From Ww85 sp963745765 (lineage in GTDB: Bacteria > Desulfobacterota > Desulfobulbia > Desulfobulbales > Desulfocapsaceae), in contig CAVUYQ010000031.1 in the NCBI GenBank assembly GCA_963745765.1, positions 96,289 through 160,288 on the forward strand: DNA of 64,000 nucleotides. The letters run 5' to 3'. The position numbers and the translations under genes are program-made. Within the stretch, counting starts at the first letter, position 1. Each line of letters opens with the position of its first letter. The notes beneath the pieces were generated by a model that was given only the letters and a program-made list of their open reading frames with translations, did not search any database and had not been told where the DNA came from. Positions 56,081 to 64,000 of this stretch are shown piece by piece.

Positions 56081-58696
56081 TATTTTTTTCCTCCGTCAAC
56101 AATCCAGGCATCCACGCGAAGGCCGGCTGCCGGATCATACTTTCTGTCAAAGGCTCGGGGAAATCGCGCCTCCACCGGTCCATCTCTTCGCCGCTCACTT
56201 TCTGCACCTCTACCAGGTAGCCGCCGCCAATCTGGCCGACGCAGTTCTCGGAAGTAACGGCACCTGGCGTGATGGTGTTGATGGCACCGCCGCGTTCGAT
56301 CTCGCCGGTTTTAATCGGATCGTGTCTGGCGCCATGATCCATATAGGCGACACCATCGCGCAGCCGTTCAGTCACATAGGCGCCGGCCAGAACGATCCCT
56401 CGTTCGTTGAAGACCTTGACGATATCGCCATTTTTAATGCCACGTTTTTCGGCTTCTTTAGGGTTCAGCCAGCATGGTTCATATTTATATCCGTCAGCGC
56501 CTGTTACTTTCATGGTCGGGGTTTCACGTGTCCAGGTGATATCGTCACACTGGGCATGCACCCGCCAGCGACCGTGATTGGACATCTGCAGCAGCGGAAA
56601 CATCTTCGACCGATGGCTGGACATTCGTTCGTCATGGTTATGGCTTTTTTCAATCCATTTGGGGATCGGTCCTCGTTCTTTATCGTGAGGATACGCCTTG
56701 GCCAGGGCTTCGGAATAAAACTCCAGCTTTCCTGTCGGAGTATTGAGTGGATGTCCTTCCGGATCTTCATAGAATTCACGGAAACCTGGAGGATCGTCTT
56801 CCCAGTCCGGATGGGTGTTGTAGATCCAGTATTGTTTTTCTTTCAACTGTTCCCAGGAGACAAGTTTTTCGCCGCCCATATAGCCCCAGATGAGTTTTTG
56901 CAGATCTGCGGTGGTTTTACCCTCGGTCATCTGCTGTTCCATACCCTCAAACTGTTTGGCGACTTCCAGGACGCATTTCCGCATCACTCTTGGATTCGCC
57001 GATCGGTTCGATGGCCTTTTCGGTGATCATGATATTGGGCTGCATGGTTCCCTGACGGATGTTGGTGACGATGTCATCAACTTCCATATAGGTGTTGGCC
57101 GGCAGAACGATGTCGGCATAGACACAATCGTTTTCAAACCATGGGTGCTGGGCGACGATGCATTCGACCTGTGGGTTCTGCATGGCCAGCTCGGTCTCGT
57201 GACCGTAGTTCCAGCAGGTGATCCTGCAGGGGCAATCGGTCCAGATCATATGGATTTTGGAACCGTTCTCTTCTTTGGAAATAGGGAAGATATAGTGTTC
57301 AAACTGGTCGTGGGTCAGAGCGTTCTGGGCGCCGGTGCCCCTGAAAGTAATCGGTTCGTCGGAGAGGATGGCATTTTGAATCAGGGTCTTGGGAATGACC
57401 TGCTGCTGCCAGGCACTGACAGCACTGAGAACAGGCAGGGCGATGCGTTCTTCAATTTCCGGATTCCAGAAGAAGGTGCCGCCAAGTCCTTCTGCGCGAG
57501 GCAGACCGAAATAGGTGAATTGGTGCTGATGGACACCGGGCCCACCAAGCCCCTGCATGCCGAGCAGAATACACTCCAGACGGGCTGGTTCGTGGGAAAA
57601 GGGTCCACGGATGAAACCGCCGCCGAAATAGTGGGCGATGGACGTAGTTTTGTTGGCGAATTCACGGGCCAGAGCCTTGATGGTCCAGACAGGAACACCG
57701 CATTTTGGGGATGCCCATTCAGGAGTCTTGGGAACGTCGTCTTCTTTACCCAGAACATAGTCTTCTATCTTGTCCATACCGACTGCGTGGGTCTTGACAT
57801 ACTCTTTGTCGTAGGTGCCTTCAGTGACCCACATATAGATGATGGCCAGCTGGAGGGCCGCATCGGTGTTGGGTAATACCGGAATCCATTTGTCGGCATG
57901 CATGGCTGTGCCGTAGTTGCAGTCAGGACAGATATAGACTTGCTTAATCCCTACTTCTGTGAAAAAATAACAGAGCCTGCTGGCGAACTGGCCGACAAAG
58001 CCCCAAGGGGTGGTTTCCGGATCGCAGCCCCAGAAAAGGACCATGTCGGCGTGTTCGATGGTATCTTTGACGATATTTGCCGCCGGATACATGATGCCCT
58101 GGGCGCCCTGGCCCCAGACATGTTTGGCACCCCAGTACCAGCCTTCCCAGCTGTCGGGATTTCGTACCTGGAGGGTAAAGCCCCCAAGATAGTCAAGCAG
58201 TACGCCTGGATGGCCGTGGGGGGTATTGATGGTTTTGCATTCGCCGTGGCCATCTCCCTGCATTAAGATACTATTTACGCCATACTCTTTATGGCATCTC
58301 CTGATTTCATCGGCAATCAGATTACTGGCCGTGATCCCATGAGATGCGCTCGAATTTGCTTACGCCACGATTTTGGGTGTTTCTTTCGCCGTTGGGATCC
58401 CAGTCGACACGTTTCATGGGAAATGGCACGCGGTTTGGGGAATAGACCCGTTTTTTGTAGGCCAGTGAAAAGGGCCCGGGCAAGGATTTCCAGGTCGGTT
58501 CGATGGATTTGCCGTCTCGAGTCATCTTCCATTGGCGTACGTCTTTTTTGTCATATTTCCAGCCATACCGCATCGGACGAACACGGACAATCTTGCCATC
58601 TTTGACATCTACCATGCCTTCGGCGCCACCGCCGAAATATCCGCCGAGGCCGAGAGATCTCAAGACTGTTTTGTCTTTTGTTTTGATTGGTTTCAT
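56080..58696 (-). pseudogene. Transhydroxylase/resorcinol-hydroxylase-like molybdopterin enzyme, alpha subunit (frameshifted)
   Basis: Pieces join to about 872 residues, close to the 875 of Pelobacter acidigallici pyrogallol-phloroglucinol transhydroxylase. It lacks the N-terminal FeS Cys motif, as that enzyme does, and shares FPMKRVDWDPNGERN, FERISWD, NPDSWEGW (Mo-ligand Ser and catalytic Asp), DGHGECK (catalytic His position) and GIKNGDIVKVFNERGIVLAG in the C-terminal domain. Breaks lie near 58320, 57000 and 56160. It would hydroxylate or transhydroxylate a di- or trihydroxybenzene in the cytoplasm. Assignment of substrate is inference. Confidence 0.82.
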
Positions 58697-58837
58697 CGAT
58701 ACTTATCCCCTCAGGTTGAAAATTTTCCACGTCTGTAAATAGCCAGTGCACTTGTTTGAAAATATTTAAAAGCATTGAAAAGACTGTATATGTTCGTGTT
58801 GATATGTAAGCCAGGAACAGCAAGGCTTGTGTATGAA

Positions 58838-58853
58838 ATATTACATGCAACAT
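58838..58853. promoter_or_regulatory. Operator candidate upstream of the molybdoenzyme operon
   Basis: ATATTACATGCAACAT, about 140 bases before the alpha-subunit start, differs by one base from the ideal ATATTACATGCAATAT. Related sites are at 51774 and 61334. The surrounding 58697-59038 gap has no gene. Confidence 0.45.
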
Positions 58854-59038
58854 TCCACTTATAATACTAAAAACTCATAGTGTGTCAATAAAATTTTGCC
58901 AGATAACGGTGGCATTTAAGCAAGTAATCCTGATTTTGGGCCAAATCCAAGTGGGATTAATTGTAAATGAATGAAATTACATGATGATTTAGGGGAAAAA
59001 AATCTAAAAAAATTTTGCTTGCTCACAGGTATCTTACC

Positions 59039-59443
59039 TTAGCTACGAATCTTTCGTCTGGCTTTGATGCGTCGGCCGGTAGGGCAGGGCGTTTTGCACT
59101 TGAAGCAAACACCTGTGCACCGGGTTCCTCCTCTTGAACCGCAGCCGTATCCACAGGTTCCGCATCCCGTCGGGGGGTAAATACCACTACCGCTTATACG
59201 AAAGCCGAAGCGATCACCGTCTATCTTGATAGGGCCATATCGCCGCAAAAGCTTACGTTCAATTATGTAGCTGTAGCCGTCAATTTCAAACAACTTGTCT
59301 GTCGGTTTTGCAGCTTCAAGAGCCAGCCCGAAGGAATGCATACCACAGCCACCGATTTTAAGGAAAATCCGTATGGGTAGCTTCTCTTTGTCCTGGCAGT
59401 ATTCTGCTATTGCCAGGGACGCTTTTGGTGTGACTTCAATCAT
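59039..59443 (-). CDS. IscA/HesB-like protein with cysteine-rich C-terminus
   Basis: 134 residues. The first 90 form an A-type iron-sulfur carrier (TPKASLAIAEYC, FLKIGGCGMHSFGLALE, RYGPIKIDGDRFGFRISG). The tail GCGTCGYGCGSRGG and CTGVCFKCKTPC adds seven cysteines, far more than the usual two. It may deliver clusters to the FeS beta subunit. The gene is intact and lies between the molybdoenzyme and the molybdopterin-binding gene on the same strand. Confidence 0.8.
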   Translation of the reverse strand: MIEVTPKASLAIAEYCQDKEKLPIRIFLKIGGCGMHSFGLALEAAKPTDKLFEIDGYSYIIERKLLRRYGPIKIDGDRFGFRISGSGIYPPTGCGTCGYGCGSRGGTRCTGVCFKCKTPCPTGRRIKARRKIRS

Positions 59444-59587
59444 GATGATATCCCTGCCTTTCTAGTTTTTTGCAAAATAAAATTCAAGAAATCAGTCTGT
59501 AAGGTACTAACGCCCTCGGGGGCGACTGAAAAGAATCCTGATTCTCTCCTTTCTCGTTTACCGGGGCTGGATTCAAGTGGTTGCATA

Positions 59588-60606
59588 CTACTTTCCAAAC
59601 GGGCAAATTGGATATGTACAAGTTTTGCAATGAAGGCAAAGACCTCCATGTCCGAGAGCTGCAATTTCCTTTCGAGTGATCTTCTCACCAGTTAAAACTC
59701 TCGGATAGACAAGGTCTAAAATTGTTCGCGAGGCATACATCCCGCAGGCAGGAATCCCAAGCACCGGAACTTTCCCTAGATATGCAACCATAAACATCGC
59801 GCCGGGGAGGACGGGTGTACCGTAGACAATATCTTGTATTCCTGCTTTTTCCATGGCATGCCGTGTACGGTCATCTGGGTCGACACTCATTCCTCCAGTG
59901 GTGATCAGCAGGTCGGCTCCCTGTTCCAGTTGACGTACTGCCGCCCCGGAGATCATGTCATCATCGTCCGGCAGGAAAACCACTTCGAGAATTTTGCCTC
60001 CCAGTTCGTTGACCTTTTGGGTAATTATTGCTTCAAATTTATCTTTAATAAGACCGTCAAAGACCTCATTGCCGGTAATTAAAAATGAAACTCTGGGCTG
60101 TTGAATTGGGATTACCCGCAAAACTTTAGTAGAGGATAGGAGTGCGGCATCAACCGCGGTCATAACCTGTTTTTTTGCAACAACAAGTGGAATAGCCCGG
60201 GTAGCAGCAACTGTTTCGCCCTTTTTTACCATGGTATTGGTATGGCGAGTTGCACACATCACGTCGCCCTGCATGTTGAATTGCAGGAGTGCGCCAACAT
60301 CCACCTTGAACAAACCGTCGATTGTGGATTTTAATGTAATTTTTTGTTATTTTGTCATCCTGCGTGGAAACGCCGTTTCCACAAAGAGCATTCGCGAGTG
60401 CTTCAGCAGCTTCATCGTCCTGCGTTGCGTCATCTTCTGATTTCAGAACATAAAGATGATTTTTACCCAATTTACATAAATGGTACAAGCCAGCGTCTTT
60501 CAGGGTTGGCCTTTGGAAAAGTACTCTTGAGATAAGTTTATCAAGGATATCGTGGGTGGATAGGTGCTATCGCTTCTTCGAGTGGAAAAGTTTTCAGGTT
60601 ATTGCG
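59588..60606 (-). pseudogene. MoeA/MogA-like molybdopterin-binding protein (frameshifted)
   Basis: The N-terminal part is scattered over frames (KTFPLEEAIAPIHPRYP, then LYHLCKLGKNHLYVLKSEDD, EDDATQDDEAAEALANAL). From 60313 one frame reads KVDVGALLQFNMQGDVMCAT and the MPT-binding core VSFLITGNEVFDGLIKDKFE, LLITTGGMSVDPDDRTR and VLGIPACGMYASRTILDLV, ending CLHCKTCTYPICPFGK. Proteins of this kind bind molybdopterin and are encoded beside FmdE-like genes and molybdoenzymes. It probably helps load the Mo cofactor of the adjacent enzyme. The start codon is unclear. Confidence 0.75.
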
Positions 60607-60612
60607 GTTTAA

Positions 60613-61222
60613 TTATAAAAATTGGCTGATCTGAGACAGTTTGTTGCTGAGCTTGAAATAGCTTTTATCACTGCAGGGACGGCAAACAACTTCAAGACCG
60701 ATGTGCAATTCTTTTCCGTCCCGCACCATCTGCCCGCAACGGTCACAGGTGGCATGGTGGCGGGGAGGACCGGGCATATCTCTTCGGCAAGAGGAACGAC
60801 GAACTTGTTGGACATCAAAGAGTAAATCGTAATGTAATATTTTGGTAGCCAACCAGTTGCTGTTGTTTTACGGATTTTTTCTTGGATATATTTTAAGCGT
60901 GGTCTCGGGAGCTTTCTGTAGAAACAACCTGAAAGGCGATATGGGTGTTTCCAGGTTAAGAAAAGTTGCCGCATTGATTCCGAAATCTTTAAACTTCATA
61001 GTGCGTTTTCCAAGTTGGCAACCTGTTACACTGGCAATTGCGTCAGTAGCGCATCGATCGATCTCAACAAAGACCATGATTTTCTTGCGAAATTGCTCGT
61101 CCTTGGGGTTCTCTAACCTTCCGCTGACAACCAAGCATAGCCATGCGAACGCCGATGACCTGGCCTGCACATAAGTAACCATTTTTCACGAAATTCTTTT
61201 CAAAAACAAGAAACAATTTCAT
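60613..61222 (-). pseudogene. FmdE-like protein with C-terminal zinc finger (frameshifted)
   Basis: From the ATG at 61222 the frame reads KNGYLCAGQVIGVRMAMLGC, then shifts to KKIMVFVEIDRCATDAIASV and GCQLGKRTMKFKDFGINAAT, the FmdE core, and then to ATCDRCGQMVRDGKE and VVCRPCSDKS, a zinc finger. FmdE is named for a subunit beside formylmethanofuran dehydrogenase; bacterial homologues accompany molybdenum or tungsten enzymes. Asn replaces the usual His of the FHGHLCPG motif, which may be an error. Confidence 0.75.
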
Positions 61223-61333
61223 ATTACTATCAATTTGCAAGCTAGCAAATTGTTCAACCGTTCTTTTTACGCAACTTTCTGCTTCGTTGTCTTACTATCT
61301 AAATTGAAGAATTAGAAAATATATTTACATGAT

Positions 61334-61349
61334 ATATTACATACAATAT
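61334..61349. promoter_or_regulatory. Operator candidate between FmdE and gntR genes
   Basis: ATATTACATACAATAT lies about 112 bases upstream of the FmdE-like gene and 300 upstream of the GntR gene. It has the same ATATT-ACAT-AATAT frame as the sites at 51774 and 58838. Confidence 0.45.
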
Positions 61350-61525
61350 ACTGAGTGTCAAGCTTATATAGTACGGTCTTAAATCAAGGTCTCCATGCAG
61401 GGAATTCTTGTTGGCGTTGGTAGTGTTGTGTAAAGATGATCCCCAAAAAAACAATTCAGAAAAACAGTGTGTCTTTTTGTGAAATGAGTGGATATTGATT
61501 TGAGAAAAGACAAAAATTCAGTATG

Positions 61526-61554
61526 TTGACATGGTATTCGTAATGTAATAATAA
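61526..61554 (+). promoter_or_regulatory. Sigma-70-like promoter for the GntR gene
   Basis: TTGACA at 61526, a 17-base spacer, then TAATAA, about 94 bases upstream of the regulator's ATG. Good match to the -35/-10 consensus. Confidence 0.5.
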
Positions 61555-61647
61555 GTGAGGGTTGCTTTTCCGGCAGATAGCTACAAAATAGTAACAATAC
61601 TTGTTCCTTATTTTTACGTTGTTGGGTGATCCGTGTTTTAACACTAT

Positions 61648-62327
61648 ATGGGGTTAACGTTCTTGAAGAAACAAAGCAACCTAACATTGAAAGTGTATCA
61701 ACGTATAATAGAGTTGATGCTCAATTATGAAATTGTACCAGGTCAGAGACTGGTTTTTATCGATCTGGCAAAACAGCTCAATGTCAGCAGAACACCTGTC
61801 AATAATGCCTTAAGCATTTTAGCCCAGCAAGGATACTTGGATTTTGTCCCCAACCAGGGATATTCTGTTCATAAATTGACTCAGAAGGAAGCAGAAACCT
61901 CTATGAAATTCGTGAAATATTGGAGGTTGGCTTCATCGGAAAGGCGATTCGTAATATGACCGACAAGAGATTGCAAATCCTTGAAAAAGCGTAAATCCGA
62001 TTACGAAAATGCCATCACGGGGCACGTTACCCGAAAATTCTTTATTTTAGATACGGAATTTCATGGAGGAATAATCGATATGGTCGGCAAATGATATTCT
62101 ATCCGCTCAATATCGAGATATTTGCCAGAAAATCTTTTTGCGATTTCGGACTGAAGACTTACGTCTTAATCGCATCAAGGATATTAAGGACGAACATAAT
62201 CGGATTTTCGAGGCGATCCGGTTAAAAGATGTGGAACAGTTCCAAAGAACTTGTGAAATTGCACCACAAATCTTCTCGTGAAAGCCTCTTTCCACATCAT
62301 ATTCCATACAGCAATCTCGTGATTTAG
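61648..62327 (+). pseudogene. GntR-family (FCD subfamily) transcriptional regulator (frameshifted)
   Basis: The winged-helix domain is intact (LTLKVYQRIIELMLNYEIVP, GQRLVFIDLAKQLNVSRTPV). The FCD ligand domain is spread over frames: LYEIREILEVGFIGKAIRNM, DYENAITGHVTRKFFILDTE then FHGGIIDMV, IKDEHNRIFEAIRLKDVEQF, and HHKSSRESLFPHHIP at the end. The joined length is about 226 residues. It likely represses the island until an aromatic or carboxylate ligand binds; the shared near-palindrome is a candidate site. Confidence 0.8.
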
Positions 62328-62515
62328 AAAGTGTGAGACCTGAAGCCGAATGGGAGCATGATGTGTCTTGATGAACTATCTGTCAAGTACTTATGCTGAG
62401 CGGGGCACTGGCCGGTATCCCTGTGGTCATGGTCTATTCGGCATTGTTTCTGAGGCAGAGCGGAAAGACTGGTGCGATGGTTAAGGAATGTGCAACATAG
62501 AGGAGGACTTGAAAA
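62328..62515 (+). other. Short unassigned interval between gntR and the FAH gene
   Basis: Two short open frames overlap here (one reads LSGALAGIPVVMVYSALFLR). Neither matches a family I recognise, and it may be the end of a broken gene. Confidence 0.25.
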
Positions 62516-63499
62516 ATGAAATTGGTCAGCTTCAGCCACTTGGATCAGGAACGGATCGGGATGATTAATGTCAGATCGCAATTAGTCGATTTGAGTCTTG
62601 CCTTGCTGCGGGCAAAAACATCCACCTCTGAATATGATTGACTTTATTAGATTGGGGGCGAAGGATTGGCACTTGCGGCAGAGGTTTGGCCGCAAATCGA
62701 CAGATCTGAACATTATTCCTGAAGATGAAGTTATCTGGCGGCCTCCCGTAATCACAGCCGGGAAAAATTTGTGGCGTTGCTCTTAATAATTCGGCCAGCA
62801 ATAGTCGGAAAATTTCAGCCCCGGAGCATCCTGCATTTTTCCTGAAACCGGCTTCGTGTCTGGCGGGACATGGTCAGCCTCTGGTTATGCGAAGTTATTA
62901 TGGCAGTATGCATCCGGAGCCGGAACTTGCTCTCATCATTGGCAAAACCGCCCGCGATGTGGATGCCGTGGCGGCACACGACTACATTTATGGTTATTCC
63001 ATTTTTAATGACATCACCGGCAATGAAATGAGGGCTGCTGATCTTTTTCATTATCAAGCCCTCTATGCGTCGAAAAGGATGACCCAAATAAAATTGAGCA
63101 GAGGGAACAGCATCTCTCCTATGCCGGTCGATATAAAGGGACAGATAGTTTCGGTGTGCTCGGTCCCTGGTTGGTTACCAAGGATGAAGTCGGAGACCCA
63201 GACAATTTGGCAGTAATCTGCAAAGTAAATGGGGAAATAGTCGCCGACGACAATACCCGGTTTTATAATTATAAGGTTGCGGAAATTGTAAGTTTTATCA
63301 GTCAGTTTCATACTCTTAGTCCTGGCGACGTTATTTCCTGTGGGACGGCGTTTAAGCCCTCAAAAACAGAAAATCCATTCATCAGGCAAATTTTCTGGTG
63401 ACCGGTGGTCCTGTGGAAATCAGTATCGAAAAACTCGGCACTCAATGCAATCCAATCAGTATTGAACAGAGGGAAATAGGTAAATGGAGACTCGTCTAG
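62516..63499 (+). pseudogene. Fumarylacetoacetate hydrolase family protein (frameshifted)
   Basis: AGGAGG precedes the ATG at 62516. The N-terminal cap reads MKLVSFSHLDQERIGMINVR; the catalytic domain in later frames has EPELALIIGKTARDVDA, HDYIYGYSIFNDITGNEMRA (metal-binding Asp/Glu set), GVLGPWLVTKDEVGDPDNLA and LSPGDVISCGTAFKPSK. About 327 residues. FAH-family enzymes cleave C-C bonds of beta-diketo acids or hydrate and decarboxylate ring-cleavage products. This fits a late step after dearomatisation. At least three indels are present. Confidence 0.8.
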
Positions 63500-63902
63500 T
63501 ACGGCTGGAAAATATTGAAGCCCGGCTGGCCATTGAAGACCTCGAATGTAGATTTTTGTCACTATCTTGATGGTAATATGATTGAGGAGCTGGTCGAGCT
63601 TTTTACCGAAGAAGCGAAGTATAGCCACGGCCTTCGGCTCAGTTCCGGCAGAGATGAAATTCGTAAACTTTTTAGTGCTCGAGTAAAGGATCGGGTGCGC
63701 ACCTCCAGGCATATGCAGACCGGCCTCAAAATCACCCTGCGAAACCCCAAAGAAGCCGAAGGGAAAAAGCGTGTGTTTAACGTTTGCCTGCGATGGCCCT
63801 CCGCCCGTTTCTCCGGCAACACCTTTTCTCGTGGCTGATTTCATAGATGAATATCAATGTTGCGCGGACGGCAAGTGGCGGATTACGAAAAAGACATATT
63901 GA
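63484..63902 (+). pseudogene. SnoaL-like (NTF2-fold) protein (frameshifted)
   Basis: It starts at the ATG 63484, inside the end of the FAH gene: METRLVRLENIEARLAIEDL, then CHYLDGNMIEELVELFTEEA, SSGRDEIRKLFSARVKD, and TGLKITLRNPKEAEG, ending DEYQCCADGKWRITKKTY. This is the cone-shaped NTF2-like fold of SnoaL or ketosteroid-isomerase type proteins (about 139 residues), which often isomerise or hydrate cyclic ketones. Two or three indels break it. Confidence 0.72.
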
Positions 63903-63978
63903 AAGGATCTTTACTGCCTTAGAGAATAAAGGGCCGGTTGGCTTAGGCGACCATCATTAATAACAGGAGTATTATATC

Positions 63979-64000
63979 ATGAATACCAGACTGATATGTG
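63979..64000 (+). CDS. Start of a further gene, cut by the window end
   Basis: CAGGAG lies 9 bases before an ATG at 63979, and the frame MNTRLIC runs out of the window. Same strand as the FAH and SnoaL-like genes, so likely in the same operon. Product unknown. Confidence 0.5.

Noticed and set aside
56890..57876. 328-codon plus-strand frame over the molybdoenzyme alpha subunit
   Set aside because: The antisense strand carries continuous molybdopterin enzyme homology; this frame has none.
59440..59688. Short minus-strand frame between the IscA-like and molybdopterin-binding genes
   Set aside because: It overlaps the end of the molybdopterin-binding gene in another frame and has no motif.

Overview
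The window looks like the chromosome of a sulfate-reducing or sulfur-disproportionating member of the Desulfobacterota, most likely near the Desulfobulbales. This is inferred from the gene families: a B12-dependent ribonucleotide reductase, a TIGR03960-type B12-binding radical SAM protein, an NtrY/NtrX pair preceded by a DUF4390 protein, many thiol and iron-sulfur proteins, and a transhydroxylase-like molybdoenzyme. No rRNA, tRNA or CRISPR array was recognised.

1-33 kb is a GC-rich, mostly housekeeping backbone. It holds a TPR protein and LolB-like lipoprotein, an AMIN-domain protein, the radical SAM protein, a TrpB2-like synthase, a PBP4-type peptidase, a cytochrome c lipoprotein with a DUF2231 membrane protein, and a phosphoesterase/Ser-Thr kinase pair. 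It continues with rfbC-rfbB, prfC, a DUF134/NifX-like pair, DUF4390-ntrY-ntrX-hemB, vanZ, a SEC-C protein, nrdJ, an orphan secretin with a TPR tail, an NlpE/META lipoprotein, an HtrA protease and a VapBC module. Gene ends are studded with hairpin repeats (REPIN-like) built on AATTAAGTATACTGTCCCC arms. In two convergent gene pairs these repeats supply the stop codons of the flanking genes.

33-38 kb encodes a surface module: a dockerin-tailed metalloprotease beside two cohesin-like proteins, one with near-identical propeller-type repeats. 38.6-43.5 kb is an AT-rich polysaccharide island (acetyltransferase, two GT2 enzymes, epimerase, polymerase). It ends abruptly against a TRAP permease that has lost its N-terminus, which marks a breakpoint near 43.52 kb.

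43.5-64 kb is a catabolic island: thiolase, DUF1330, a TRAP transporter (DctM, DctQ, DctP), two cyclase-family hydrolases, an MFS transporter, UspA, glutaredoxin, ferredoxin-thioredoxin-reductase catalytic chain, SlyD-like isomerase, both subunits of a molybdenum enzyme resembling pyrogallol-phloroglucinol transhydroxylase or resorcinol hydroxylase, an IscA-like protein, a molybdopterin-binding protein, an FmdE-like protein, a GntR regulator, a fumarylacetoacetate-hydrolase-family protein and a SnoaL-like protein. Together they suggest anaerobic breakdown of a polyhydroxylated aromatic: uptake, ring hydroxylation or transhydroxylation, hydrolytic ring or diketone cleavage, then thiolysis. A 16-bp near-palindrome close to ATATTACATGCAATAT lies in three promoter regions here and may be the GntR operator.

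Almost every gene from 46.6 kb onward has indel frameshifts, although conserved motifs survive. Several shifts lie in homopolymers, so sequencing error at low coverage is at least as likely as true gene decay. The real reading frames were reconstructed by joining frames.
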